Below, piece by piece: positions 1-9,124 of a DNA stretch of 64,000 bases. The first letter of the stretch is position 1, and every line of letters begins with the position of its first letter. Both the position numbers and the translations under genes were made by a program. The notes under the pieces were generated by a model. That model was given only the letters and a program-made list of their open reading frames with translations. It had not been told where the DNA came from and did not search any database. The stretch covers positions 1 to 64,000 of the forward strand of contig JAXMDZ010000006.1 in NCBI GenBank assembly GCA_046348585.1, in the 5' to 3' direction. The stretch comes from JADZAI01 sp046348585 (GTDB lineage Bacteria; Pseudomonadota; Alphaproteobacteria; Micropepsales; Micropepsaceae).

Positions 1-1702
1 AGGGGCGCGGCCCGTCCTTGCCCTCGACGCTCTCGCGCCCGATCCACCCGGCGATCGTCTCGGCCAGCTTGCCCGCCAGGCGCGCCGCCGGATTGTCGGG
101 CGGCGGCGCGTCGACCGGGCGCGTCCAGGCGTCGTCCGCCTCGCCGCCCTCGGCCTCGGCCAGCGGCCACAGATCGACCGCCCCGGCCGCCGCCGCGCGA
201 TGCGCCACATGATCGGCCCAGGCGATTTCCGATACCGCGCGGCGCAGCGCCTCGTCGCCCGCGAACACCGCATCGACCAGCGCCAGCACGGCGGGGGCCG
301 ACCGGCGCGAGGTGTTGAGCGTCGGCGTCTCGAAGCGTTCCCCGGCCCCCACCGCGCGTTCGGCGAACAGCGCGCGCAGCCGGGCGAACTCGGCCGGGTC
401 CGCGCCCTGGAAGGAATAGATCGACTGCTTCTCGTCGCCCACCGCGAACAGCGTGCGCGGCGGGGCGGCCGGGTCGCGCGCGCCGCCGCCGGAAAAGAAC
501 TCGCCGGCCAGCTTCTCCACCACGCGCCATTGCGCGGGGCTGGTGTCCTGCGCCTCGTCGATCAGGATGTGATCGAGCCCGCCGTCCAGCTTGTAGAGCG
601 CCCAGGCCGCCGCCGCGCTGTCGCGCAGCAGATAGAGCGCCGCCTCGATCAGATCGTCGAAATCGAGCTTGCCCTGCGCCCGCTTGGCTTCGGCGTAGAT
701 GGCCGCGATGCCGCGTCCCAGCGTCGCCACCGCATGGGCCATCGTCGCCGACTCCGCCGAGGCGCGCCGCCGCACGAGCGCCGCCGCGCGCTCCTTCTCC
801 GCATCGATCAGATCGAAGAGATCGCCATGCGCGGCGCGCAGCGCCTTGACGCCGATCCTGGCGCGCGGCTCGCCCGATTTGGTGTGGAAGGCGCCGGTGA
901 AGGCGGCGAAGCGGCTTTCCTCGTCGGCCGCCGCCACGCCTTCGGCGAGTCCCCTTGCGACCGTCCGGTCGTTCTCGCCGCCGCTCATCAGAACTTCCGA
1001 CGCGCGGGTGAAGAAGGCGACGACGCCGGGGTCGCCGTAGCCCGCCTCGGCGATCACCTCGCCGGGCGTCAGGCCGCTCGGCAGTCCCGCCGCCGCCCAC
1101 GGGTCGCCGCCATGGCTGGCGATCAGCGCGGCGCTGCGGCCCTCGAACAACGCCGCGAAGCCCTCGGCGTTGAGCCAGGGGGCGAGCGTTTCCATCAGCG
1201 CCCCGGCCCCTTCCGCGCCCAGCCGCTCCAGCGCCTCCATCCGCGCCGCTGCCTTCATCCGCGCCGTCTCGGCCTCGGTCAGCACCGTGAACGGCACGGG
1301 CGCGGCGGCCTCGACCGGAAAGCGCGCGACGAGCCGTTCGCAGAAGGCGTGGATGGTCTGGATCTTCAGGCCGCCCGGCGTCTCCAGCGCCGTCGCGAAC
1401 AGCCGCCGCGCCCGCGCCAGCCGCGCGCGCGGCGGCGTCTCGCCGTCGAGCGCCGCGATTTCGGCGGCCAGCATCGCCTCCTCCATCAGCGCCCAGCGCC
1501 CCAGCGTGTCGAACACCCGCGCCCGCATCTCGGCCGCCGCCGCGCGGGTATAGGTCAGGCACAGCAGGCGGCCGGGCTTGGTGCCATCCAGCAGCAGGCG
1601 GATCACCCGCGCGGTCAGCACATAGGTCTTGCCCGATCCGGCATTGGCGCTCACCCAGGCCGAGGCGGCGGGATCGGAAGCCAGAAGCGCCGCGTCGCTC
1701 AT
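1..1702 (-). CDS. addA: Double-strand break repair helicase AddA (C-terminus cut by window edge)
   Basis: UvrD/Rep-type helicase-nuclease subunit of AddAB, which processes double-strand breaks for RecA loading. About 567 N-terminal residues of a protein usually near 1150 are present; the rest lies beyond base 1. Walker A reads SANAGSGKT at about residues 18-26. The Walker B/DEAQ box reads ILIDEAQDTSPAQWR, and further on GDEKQSIYSFQGA is helicase motif III. The ATG at 1702 overlaps the addB stop by four bases (ATGA), so translation is probably coupled. The C-terminal nuclease domain cannot be checked here. Identity is very secure from the motifs and the adjacent addB. Confidence 0.95.
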   Translation of the reverse strand, partial: MSDAALLASDPAASAWVSANAGSGKTYVLTARVIRLLLDGTKPGRLLCLTYTRAAAAEMRARVFDTLGRWALMEEAMLAAEIAALDGETPPRARLARARRLFATALETPGGLKIQTIHAFCERLVARFPVEAAAPVPFTVLTEAETARMKAAARMEALERLGAEGAGALMETLAPWLNAEGFAALFEGRSAALIASHGGDPWAAAGLPSGLTPGEVIAEAGYGDPGVVAFFTRASEVLMSGGENDRTVARGLAEGVAAADEESRFAAFTGAFHTKSGEPRARIGVKALRAAHGDLFDLIDAEKERAAALVRRRASAESATMAHAVATLGRGIAAIYAEAKRAQGKLDFDDLIEAALYLLRDSAAAAWALYKLDGGLDHILIDEAQDTSPAQWRVVEKLAGEFFSGGGARDPAAPPRTLFAVGDEKQSIYSFQGADPAEFARLRALFAERAVGAGERFETPTLNTSRRSAPAVLALVDAVFAGDEALRRAVSEIAWADHVAHRAAAAGAVDLWPLAEAEGGEADDAWTRPVDAPPPDNPAARLAGKLAETIAGWIGRESVEGKDGPRP

Positions 1703-4662
1703 GCGCCGTTCTCCGCCGCTTCGCCCCATTCGTCGAAGCGCGACAGATGGTCGTAATCCCCGGCGTGGCGCATCTTCTCCACCGCGACGCGCGGCGGATA
1801 GGGCGTCGCCGGATCGTCGTAGCGCCGCACCCGCTGCTTCAGCCGCGCTTCCAGCGCGTCGGTCAGACCTTCGGGATCGGGCAGGCGCTTGATGTCGCCT
1901 TCCTTCTTGCCGCCGCCGATCTGCACATAAAGAAGGTCCGCCGGCTGCGCCGCGACCTCCGGCCCGAACGCCCCGGCCCGCGCCATCGCCGCCAGCAGCG
2001 GCAGCTGCGGGGCCATGAAGGTCTCGATCTGACGGGTCGAGGGAACGCCGCCGGTCTTGTAGTCGATCACCCTTATGCCGCCGCTCTTCAGGCGGTCGAT
2101 GCGGTCGGGCTTGCCGGTCAGCGTGAAGCCGGCATCGGCGAAAAGATGCTCGCGCTTTTCCTCCACCACGCTCGCTGCGCGCTCGGTGCGCCAGACCTCC
2201 TCCTGCGCCGCCAGCCAGCGCGCGGCGCGCAGAAAGCGCGGCCACCAGAAGGCGCGCACGTCGGCATCCTCCAGCGCCGTGCCGAACGCCTGCCGCCCGC
2301 AGGCGACCAGCGTGTCATAGGCCTCGCCCGGCCACACGCTGCGCACCGCGAACAATTCGATCGCCAGGTGGATCATGTTGCCGCGATCGCGCGCGTCCAG
2401 CTTCTGCGCCAGCGCCTCCAGCTTGCGCAGCTTCAGCACGTATTCGGCGTAGATCGCGTAAGGGTCGCGCACCCAGGTCTCGATCCGCGTGACGCTCAAC
2501 AGGCGCGGCCGCGCGCCGGTCGGCGGCGCGGGGGCCGGACGGCGGGCCGGACGCGGCGCGCCGGTCGCATCCAGCCGCCGCGCCAGCGCCAGCGCCGCGT
2601 CTTCCGCGACCCTGCGTCCCGCGCCTTCGGCGAGCGCCGTCAGCCGCAGCAGGAAGCGCGACGGATTGGCGGGCGCGCCGTCCTTGCGCCGGGCGCGGGT
2701 CAGCAGCACGCGCGGCTGCGCCGCCAGCGTCGCGAAATCGTGCGCCGCAAGACCGATCTTCAGTTCCGGGGCCGACAGGCCGAGTTCGGCCCGCATCGGA
2801 CGGCTGAGCCAGGGATCGTCGGCCGCGTTGCCGGGCCAGACGCCTTCGTTGAGCCCGCCGAGGATGGTCAGATCGGCGCTGTGCAGCCGCGCCTCCAGCA
2901 GACCCCAGATGGCGACGCGGGCATGGCGCGGGCCTTGCGGACGCACCGCCACGGCGCGCGCCGCCCCGTCCAGCGCCAGCGCGTAATCGCCAAGGCTCAG
3001 CGCCACGCCCGCCCCGGCGGCCGCCTCGCCCAGCTCCTGCATCAGTTTGAACGCCGCCTCGCCGTCCGCCCCGCTCCACAGCTGCATGCGCCCGCTCTCG
3101 CCGCTGTGGCAGAGCGCCTCCAGCGCCGCGACATGGGCGGCGAGCAGACGGTCCAGCGTATGCGTGCCCGACGCCAGCGCCGTCAGCGGGGCCAGTGCAT
3201 CCTCGGCCTCGGCCAGCAGCGCCGACAGCGCCGTCCGCTCGGCCGGATCGAGCCTCAGCACCGGCGCGCCCGCGGCGTCGATCTCGCCCATCTTGGCGCG
3301 CGCCGCCGCGAAGCCGCCCGCGATCCGCCCCGGCCGCAGCACGCGCCGCTCCAGCCGCCGCGCCTCGGCCAGCACGGCGGCGCGCGAGCGGCCGAGCAGC
3401 ACGCCCGGATGCTTTAGCAGCGACAGCAGTTCCACCGGCGCGCCGCCGCTCGCCGCCGCCGCCAGCGACAGGCCGAGCAGCGCCCCCGCCGCCGTCTTGG
3501 CGAGCGGCAGGCCGGCCGAATCGTCGGCCTCGATATCCCAGCGGCGCAATTCCGCCGCCACCCGCCGCGCCAGCATCCGGTCGGGCGTCACCAGCGCGAC
3601 GGTCTTGTCCTTGTCTTCCAGCGCGCCGCGAATGGCGAGCGCGACCGCCAGCGCCTCCTCGCGCTCGTTCGCCGCCTCGATCAGCGTCAGCCCGTCGACG
3701 CCCGCCGCCAGCGCCGCGATGCTCGTGCGCTCCGACCAGCGGTCGGCGGTCTCCGGCGGGCGCATCGCCTCCGACAGGAAGGCGGCGCGCGGCGCGGGCG
3801 TCTCGCTCCCGGTCCACGGGCCAGCCTGGCTGCGGTCCGCGCCCAGCCGGATCAGCAATTGCTTCAGCGCGAATTGCGGATGGCTGGCGGGCAGCGCCTC
3901 CCAGCTTGCCGCGTCGAGCCTTGTGTCGAGCCCGTCCAGCACTACCGCCCCGGCGGGCAGTCCGGCGATCACCCGCATCAGATCGCCGCTCGCATTGATG
4001 CTGCCCGACGAGCCCGCGACGATGAAGGGCGCGGCGGGCCGCTCGCGCTCCAGCCGCGCGGCATAGGCGCGGATCAGGCGGCTGCGCCGTTCGGCCGGGT
4101 CCATGCGGCCGCGTTCGTTCAGGATCTTCGGCCACTCGGCGGTGACGAGGCCTAGAAAGGCGACCGTCTTCTCCCAGTGCTGGGCCAAGTCGCCGGGGGC
4201 GAGCTTGCCGATGGCGGAGAGGTCCGCGTCCTCGTTCGCCGCCTCGTCGATCAGCCGCGCCAGCGCCCTTGCCAGAGCCAGCGACACCGCGAAGCCGCCG
4301 GCCGATCCCGCATCCTTGCGGAACGCCGCCACCCGCTCGGCGAGGATCAGCTCGCGCTGCAGGCGCGGCGCCTCGGGCGGCAGCGCGCCGAGATCGGCCT
4401 CCGGGTCGATCAGTCCCTCGTCCTCGTCCACATCGCCCAGCGTCACGATGCGCGGCAGCACGATGGCGTCGAGCCCGGAAGCCTCGGTCAGTTTTTCGGC
4501 CAGCGTGCGCGCGGCGCGGCGGGTCGGCAGGAAGACGGTGACCCCGGCCAGCGCCAGCGGATCGCCCGGCGCGCCGAAACGGCTGACGATGCCCGCCGCC
4601 AGATCGCCCAGAAACGCGCGCCCCGGCGCGATGGTGAACAGCCCATGCGGGCCGCCGCTCAC
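1699..4662 (-). CDS. addB: Double-strand break repair protein AddB
   Basis: Partner of AddA with a degenerate helicase fold and a C-terminal PD-(D/E)XK nuclease. I chose the GTG at 4662 because it overlaps the upstream nucleotidyltransferase stop as GTGA; this gives 987 aa, normal for alphaproteobacterial AddB. The open frame extends further upstream, but that part is only antisense/out-of-frame to the neighbouring gene. The nuclease signature lies near the C-terminus: LTGKPDRIDRL, then GGIRVIDYKTG, giving the D...DYK catalytic set. It probably follows tsaE, amgK and murU in one transcript and precedes addA with a four-base overlap. Confidence 0.95.
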   Translation of the reverse strand: MSGGPHGLFTIAPGRAFLGDLAAGIVSRFGAPGDPLALAGVTVFLPTRRAARTLAEKLTEASGLDAIVLPRIVTLGDVDEDEGLIDPEADLGALPPEAPRLQRELILAERVAAFRKDAGSAGGFAVSLALARALARLIDEAANEDADLSAIGKLAPGDLAQHWEKTVAFLGLVTAEWPKILNERGRMDPAERRSRLIRAYAARLERERPAAPFIVAGSSGSINASGDLMRVIAGLPAGAVVLDGLDTRLDAASWEALPASHPQFALKQLLIRLGADRSQAGPWTGSETPAPRAAFLSEAMRPPETADRWSERTSIAALAAGVDGLTLIEAANEREEALAVALAIRGALEDKDKTVALVTPDRMLARRVAAELRRWDIEADDSAGLPLAKTAAGALLGLSLAAAASGGAPVELLSLLKHPGVLLGRSRAAVLAEARRLERRVLRPGRIAGGFAAARAKMGEIDAAGAPVLRLDPAERTALSALLAEAEDALAPLTALASGTHTLDRLLAAHVAALEALCHSGESGRMQLWSGADGEAAFKLMQELGEAAAGAGVALSLGDYALALDGAARAVAVRPQGPRHARVAIWGLLEARLHSADLTILGGLNEGVWPGNAADDPWLSRPMRAELGLSAPELKIGLAAHDFATLAAQPRVLLTRARRKDGAPANPSRFLLRLTALAEGAGRRVAEDAALALARRLDATGAPRPARRPAPAPPTGARPRLLSVTRIETWVRDPYAIYAEYVLKLRKLEALAQKLDARDRGNMIHLAIELFAVRSVWPGEAYDTLVACGRQAFGTALEDADVRAFWWPRFLRAARWLAAQEEVWRTERAASVVEEKREHLFADAGFTLTGKPDRIDRLKSGGIRVIDYKTGGVPSTRQIETFMAPQLPLLAAMARAGAFGPEVAAQPADLLYVQIGGGKKEGDIKRLPDPEGLTDALEARLKQRVRRYDDPATPYPPRVAVEKMRHAGDYDHLSRFDEWGEAAENGA

Positions 4663-5399
4663 CGCGTCCCGCTCCGCTGCCACAGCCCTTCCTGGTCCAG
4701 CCAGGTCTCGGCTTCGACGATCGCCTCGGGTGTGTTGATCTCCAGCCAGTCGCCGTCCAGCCGCTGGCCGTAGAGCCGTTCGGCGGCGATCGCCCGGTCC
4801 CACACGACATTGGTCGAAAAGGGCGCGGGCGGCGCGTCGGCGAACAGCCGGGGATGGACGATCTGGATCGTCGTCCAGACGAAAGGCGCGACCGTCCCCG
4901 CCCGCCGCCGCTTCAGCCGCCCGGCGGCGTCCATCGTGAAATCGCCGCGCCCGTGATAGCCGACCGAGCGCACCGTCAGCGCCAGCAGCATCAGCGCGTC
5001 CATGCGCGTCTCGTCCCACGAGCGCGCGAGCCGCGCCAGCGCATCGCCGCGCGCATCGACGAACAGCGCATCGGTGTTGACCGAAAAGAACGGCTCGTCC
5101 CTGAAATGGTGCAGCGAGGCGAGCGTGCCGCCGCCGGTATCGAGCAGCTTCGCCGTCTCGTCGGAGATCACGATCTCCATGTCGGTGCGCTTTTTCAGAT
5201 GCGCGATCACCTTGTCGGCCAGGTGATGCACGTTGACGACCGCGAAGGTGACGCCCGCCGCCGCCAGGCGGTCGAGCATGTGGTCGATCAGCGGCCGCCC
5301 GGCGACCTCGATCAGCGGCTTGGGCGTCGCAAGGCTCAGGGGCCGCATCCGCGTGCCGAGCCCGGCGGCGAGCACCATGGCGCGTTTGGGCGCGCTCAT
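4659..5399 (-). CDS. murU: MurU-like nucleotidyltransferase (N-acetylmuramate-1-phosphate uridylyltransferase family)
   Basis: Protein of 246 aa with the sugar-phosphate nucleotidyltransferase signature near the N-terminus (LAAGLGTRMRPLSLATPKPL) and an Asp for Mg in SVNTDALF. With AmgK just upstream it matches the anomeric recycling branch, in which AmgK makes MurNAc-1-P and MurU makes UDP-MurNAc, bypassing de novo MurA/MurB and so fosfomycin. The assignment to MurU rather than another nucleotidyltransferase rests largely on this pairing. Start ATG 5399 overlaps the amgK stop by four bases, and its own stop overlaps the addB GTG. Confidence 0.88.
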   Translation of the reverse strand: MSAPKRAMVLAAGLGTRMRPLSLATPKPLIEVAGRPLIDHMLDRLAAAGVTFAVVNVHHLADKVIAHLKKRTDMEIVISDETAKLLDTGGGTLASLHHFRDEPFFSVNTDALFVDARGDALARLARSWDETRMDALMLLALTVRSVGYHGRGDFTMDAAGRLKRRRAGTVAPFVWTTIQIVHPRLFADAPPAPFSTNVVWDRAIAAERLYGQRLDGDWLEINTPEAIVEAETWLDQEGLWQRSGTR

Positions 5400-6469
5400 C
5401 GCCGCGCCTCGGGCGGCACATGGGCCGCGAACCAGGCGTTCAGCTCTCTAAGCGCCGGATCGGCGAGACAGCGCGCGAGATAGGTCCACATGCGGGGCAT
5501 GAAAGCGGCGTAGCGCGGTTTGCCGTCGCGTGTCACCAGCCGCGCGAAGATGCCGAGGATGCGCACGATGTTGAGCGCCCCCAGCGCGTGGTAGTCGGCC
5601 CGCAGCGCCCCGGCGTCGGCCTCCGGCCGTGCGGCGAGATAGCGCTTGAGGCACGCCGCCTCCAGTTCGGGCGAAACCGTCCGCCGCGCATCGTGCAGCA
5701 GCATCGAGAGATCCCAGGCCGGATGCGCCCGCACCGCGTCCTGAAAATCGAGCAGCCCGACCCGCGCCGCGCCCTCGCGCTCCGGGAGCCAGATGAGGTT
5801 TTCGGCGTGATAGTCGCGGTGGCAGAAGACGCTCGCCTCGCTTTCGCCGCGCGCCCGGATCGGCGCCCACGCCGCCTCCCACGCCGCCAGCGCGTCCTCG
5901 CCGAAGACGACGCCCTCGCGGAAGCGCGGCAGCCACTCGACGAAGACGTCATGTCCGGTCTTCAGCGCCAGGTCGTCATAGACGAGCAGCGGCCAGCCGC
6001 CGGGCAGCACCTCGGGCGGGCGCGTCTCGTGCAGGCGCAGCAGCGCGTCGATCGCCGCCTCGTAGAGCGGACGCTCGTCCGTGCCCGTCTCGATCAGCCG
6101 CGCGAACAGCCCGTCGCCCAGATCCTCGATGACCGCGAAGCCGGCCCTCTGATCGGCGGCCAGAATGGCGGGGGCAGAAAGCCCCAGCGATTTCAGATAG
6201 CGCGCCGTGGCGACGAAGGCCTCCACCCGCCCGGCCGCCAGCCGGGCCAGCGCGTTGTAGCCGAGCGCCGCGCGTTCGGCGGGGCTCGCCTCGGGCGGAC
6301 AGGGCGCGGTCTCGGCGCTCGGCGGCTGGTTCATCAGCATCGCCTTGCGCCCGCCGAGCGCCAGCCGCTCATAGCTGCGCGTCGAGGCGTCGCCGGGCAG
6401 GGGGGTGCGCACCGCGCCGCCCCAGCCGCTCGCCGCGAGGAAAGCCTCGATCTCGCCGTCGCGGCTCAT
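5396..6469 (-). CDS. amgK: AmgK-like anomeric sugar kinase (aminoglycoside phosphotransferase fold)
   Basis: Protein of 357 aa with an aminoglycoside-phosphotransferase/choline-kinase fold. The catalytic loop is CHRDYHAENL (HxDxxxxN) near residue 205, followed by LLDFQDA as the metal-binding Asp motif. Such proteins next to MurU phosphorylate MurNAc or GlcNAc at C1 during peptidoglycan recycling. ATG 6469 overlaps the tsaE stop (ATGA), and its stop overlaps the murU start in the same way. Older annotations call it simply aminoglycoside phosphotransferase; the neighbour supports the murein role. Confidence 0.9.
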   Translation of the reverse strand: MSRDGEIEAFLAASGWGGAVRTPLPGDASTRSYERLALGGRKAMLMNQPPSAETAPCPPEASPAERAALGYNALARLAAGRVEAFVATARYLKSLGLSAPAILAADQRAGFAVIEDLGDGLFARLIETGTDERPLYEAAIDALLRLHETRPPEVLPGGWPLLVYDDLALKTGHDVFVEWLPRFREGVVFGEDALAAWEAAWAPIRARGESEASVFCHRDYHAENLIWLPEREGAARVGLLDFQDAVRAHPAWDLSMLLHDARRTVSPELEAACLKRYLAARPEADAGALRADYHALGALNIVRILGIFARLVTRDGKPRYAAFMPRMWTYLARCLADPALRELNAWFAAHVPPEARR

Positions 6470-6945
6470 CGCGCTGCCTCGGCGGCGATCGCCGCGGCGA
6501 GACCTGCGAAGCGTCCGCTGCCGCTCAACGTCGCGGCGCGCGGCTCGGCGGTCAGCGCGATCTCCAGCCGTTCCTCGGGCATGTGTTCTTCCGCCAGTTC
6601 GGGCCACTCGACCAGCGCCGCCCCCACGGCGAGCGCATCGTCGAAGCCGAGTTCGCGCAACTCGTCCGGCGATTTGAGGCGGTAGAGATCGAAATGCGCG
6701 ACCGCAAGGCGCGGCGTCTCGTAGCTCTGCACCAGCGTAAAGGTCGGCGAGGGCACGTCGCCAGAGTGGCCGAGCGCCGCGAGGATCGCCCGCGCCAGCG
6801 TCGTCTTGCCGGCCCCCAGGTCGCCGCGCAGCAGCACCGCGTCGCCGGGCTGCAGGCGCGCCGCGACCGCCGCGCCCAGCCGCTCCGCCGCCGCCAGATC
6901 GCCGAGCGCGAGGCGGGCGGAACTGTCGTGAATCGCCGTCTGCAT
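6466..6945 (-). CDS. tsaE: tRNA threonylcarbamoyladenosine biosynthesis ATPase TsaE
   Basis: Small P-loop ATPase that works with TsaB/TsaD to make t6A37 on ANN-decoding tRNAs. It has Walker A GDLGAGKTTLARAIL, then HFDLYRL and VEWPE, all diagnostic of TsaE. I placed the start at ATG 6945 (159 aa); the frame stays open 12 codons further but that extension is not typical of the family. First gene of the minus operon that continues into amgK, murU, addB and addA. The same order is common in alphaproteobacteria. Confidence 0.95.
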   Translation of the reverse strand: MQTAIHDSSARLALGDLAAAERLGAAVAARLQPGDAVLLRGDLGAGKTTLARAILAALGHSGDVPSPTFTLVQSYETPRLAVAHFDLYRLKSPDELRELGFDDALAVGAALVEWPELAEEHMPEERLEIALTAEPRAATLSGSGRFAGLAAAIAAEAAR

Positions 6946-7033
6946 GGCCGTCTTCTTGCCCGATGGTCCGCGAGCGGGCAACGCCGCGCGTGCGGGACTT
7001 GCGGGGCGGGGCGCTGTCGCTATTTTGACATCG

Positions 7034-7070
7034 AAGGCCGGCCCCCGGCGGGGGCGGCCTTTCTCTTTTC
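7034..7070 (+). terminator. GC-rich hairpin followed by pyrimidine/T-rich tract
   Basis: AAGGCC...GGCCTT arms with an internal CCCCC/GGGGG stem, followed by TTCTCTTTTC. It sits between the divergent tsaE and the Cys-rich gene, just upstream of the latter. It looks like a rho-independent terminator, but no plus-strand gene is seen upstream of it. It could therefore be a leader attenuator or the end of a short RNA starting near 6960. Confidence 0.45.
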
Positions 7071-7104
7071 ATGCGGGGGCCCGCGCCTCGCCGGAAGCGG
7101 AACC

Positions 7105-7614
7105 ATGGACGCCGTCCAGCTCAGCCCCGACTGCGCCGCCTGCGCCGCGCTCTGCTGCCTGGCGCTCGCCTTCGACCGCTCCGAGCACTTCGCCATCGAC
7201 AAGGCCTGCGGCGAGGCCTGCCCGAACCTTCGCCCCGGCGGAAGCTGCGGCATCTACGGCGAGCGCGTGGCGCGCGGCTTCTCCGGCTGCGAGGCTTACG
7301 ACTGCCTGGGCGCGGGCCAGCGCGTGACGGCGGAGCTTTTCGCCGGCCGCTCCTGGCAGGACGACCCGGCGCTCGAAGCGCCGATGATCCGCGCCTTCGA
7401 GGCGATGCGCCGCGTCCACGAGGGCCTGCTGCTTCTGCGCGAGGCGGCGAAGCTCGCTCTCTCGCCGGACGACCGCCGCACGCTGGAGGACATTCGCGCC
7501 GCCTTGTCGCCCGCCGCCGGCTGGACGGCGATGACGCTCGCCGCCGCGCCGCTGGGTGCGATCCAGGCGCGATTGCGTACATTCCTGACCGGCCTGCGCG
7601 GATATCTGCGTTGA
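7105..7614 (+). CDS. Cysteine-rich conserved protein of unknown function
   Basis: Protein of 169 aa. The first roughly 75 residues hold nine cysteines in a patterned order: CAACAALCC near residue 10, KACGEAC, GSCG and GCEAYDC. This suggests a metal (Zn or Fe-S) site. The rest is helical and Cys-free. The Cys-rich front resembles the N-terminal segment that precedes pentapeptide repeats in some rhizobial proteins, but no pentapeptide repeats are present. Start ATG 7105 was chosen over a much longer open frame because the upstream part is antisense to tsaE. Function not assigned. Confidence 0.8.
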   Translation: MDAVQLSPDCAACAALCCLALAFDRSEHFAIDKACGEACPNLRPGGSCGIYGERVARGFSGCEAYDCLGAGQRVTAELFAGRSWQDDPALEAPMIRAFEAMRRVHEGLLLLREAAKLALSPDDRRTLEDIRAALSPAAGWTAMTLAAAPLGAIQARLRTFLTGLRGYLR

Positions 7615-7736
7615 GGCGAAAGGCTTTCCACTCCGTCGCCCGCTGCGCCCCCTTCCGGCGTTGATTCCGCGCCGCCGATCCGGCACGGTCGCGCGCTTTT
7701 TTGAAGGCGCCGGTCGGGGCGCGAGGGACGGGGACG

Positions 7737-8951
7737 ATGGCGGGAACGGTGGTGATCGGCGCGGGCCAGGCGGCCTCGCAGCTCGTGGCGACCTTGCGGG
7801 CCGAGGGCTATGACGCCCCCATCGTGGTGGTCGGCGACGAGCCCTATCCGCCTTACCAGCGCCCGCCGCTGTCGAAGAAGTTCCTGGCGGGCGAGCTGAC
7901 CGAGGACCGCCTCTACATCAAGCCGCCCGAGTTCTACGACCAGGCCGGCGCGACGCTGAAGCTCGGCGTCAGCGCCGTCGCGGTCGATCGCGCCGCCAAG
8001 ACGGTGACGCTCTCCGACGGCACGGCGCTTGGCTACGACAGCCTCGTCTTCGCGACTGGCAGCCGGGTGCGCAAGCTGACCGTGCCGGGTTCGGATCTTC
8101 CCGCCATCCACTATCTGCGCGGCATCGACGACGTGAAGGCGATCCAGCCGCACTTCCACGCGGGCAAGCGCATGGTGGTCGTCGGCGGCGGCTATATCGG
8201 GCTTGAAACCGCGGCGGTCGCGGCCAAGCGCGGCCTCGCCGTCACCGTGGTCGAGGCGATGGAGCGCTGCCTCCAGCGCGTGACCTCGCCGCTGATGTCG
8301 GACTTCTTCCAGACGCTGCACCGCGCCGAGGGCGTCGTCATCCAGACCGAAACCGGCGTCACCGGCTTCGAGGCCGCGCCCGGCGGCGGCCTTCTGGTCA
8401 AGACGACGAAGGGCGAGATCGCCTGCGATTTCGTGGTCGCCGGCATCGGCATCCTGCCCGGACAGGAGATGGCGGCGGCCTCCGGCATCGTCTGCGACAA
8501 CGGCATCGTGGTGGACGAATTCGCCCGCACCTCCGACCCCGACGTCTATGCGGCGGGCGACTGCGCCAACCTGCCGAGCAAGCTGATGGGCCGCCGGCTG
8601 CGGCTCGAATCGGTGCACAACGCCATCGAGCAGGCCAAGACCGCCGCGCTCTCCATCGCCGGCAAGCCGAAGGCCTATGACGACGTGCCGTGGTTCTGGT
8701 CCGACCAGTACGACGTCAAGCTTCAGATCGCCGGCCTCTCGGCCCCGGGCGACAGCGTCGTCGTGCGCGGCGATCCGGCCGCGCGCAAATTCGCCGCCTT
8801 CTACCTGCGCGACGGCGTCGTCGCGGCGGTCGATGCGGTCAATGCCGCGCCGGAATACATGATCGGCCGCATGATGATCGCCCAGAAGAAGGCGGTCGAT
8901 CCGGCCCGCCTGGCCGACCTCGCGACGCCGATGAAGGCGCTGATGGGGTGA
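7737..8951 (+). CDS. FAD/NAD(P)-dependent ferredoxin reductase
   Basis: Protein of 404 aa of the rhodocoxin/putidaredoxin reductase type. FAD-binding GAGQAA lies at the N-terminus, the second dinucleotide motif VVGGGYIGLE near residue 145, and the FAD-closing motif YAAGDCAN near residue 275, followed by the usual C-terminal reductase domain. ATG 7737 follows a GAGGGA ribosome site; an in-frame TTG at 7701 is less likely. The [2Fe-2S] ferredoxin gene follows after 173 bp, so the two probably form an NAD(P)H-reductase-ferredoxin chain, for example for a cytochrome P450 encoded elsewhere. Confidence 0.93.
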   Translation: MAGTVVIGAGQAASQLVATLRAEGYDAPIVVVGDEPYPPYQRPPLSKKFLAGELTEDRLYIKPPEFYDQAGATLKLGVSAVAVDRAAKTVTLSDGTALGYDSLVFATGSRVRKLTVPGSDLPAIHYLRGIDDVKAIQPHFHAGKRMVVVGGGYIGLETAAVAAKRGLAVTVVEAMERCLQRVTSPLMSDFFQTLHRAEGVVIQTETGVTGFEAAPGGGLLVKTTKGEIACDFVVAGIGILPGQEMAAASGIVCDNGIVVDEFARTSDPDVYAAGDCANLPSKLMGRRLRLESVHNAIEQAKTAALSIAGKPKAYDDVPWFWSDQYDVKLQIAGLSAPGDSVVVRGDPAARKFAAFYLRDGVVAAVDAVNAAPEYMIGRMMIAQKKAVDPARLADLATPMKALMG

Positions 8952-9124
8952 CGTAACGGTAGCGCGCCCCGACTGACATAGCGCAACGACGCGCGCGCCT
9001 GATCGCATCAGCTTGAGGCCCGCGCGGCCTTGCCAAAAGCTGGGGCGGCATGATTTCTAGGCCGCCAGCCACCGACAATTCCGGCAAGACCAGAACAGAC
9101 GATTTTCAAGGGAACAGGAAGACG

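Noticed and set aside
1747..3417. Long plus-strand open frames across addB/addA (and similar ones over chpT-sized stretches elsewhere)
   Set aside because: High GC leaves antisense frames open; their translations are Arg/Ala/Pro-rich and low in complexity, while the minus strand encodes recognisable AddB.
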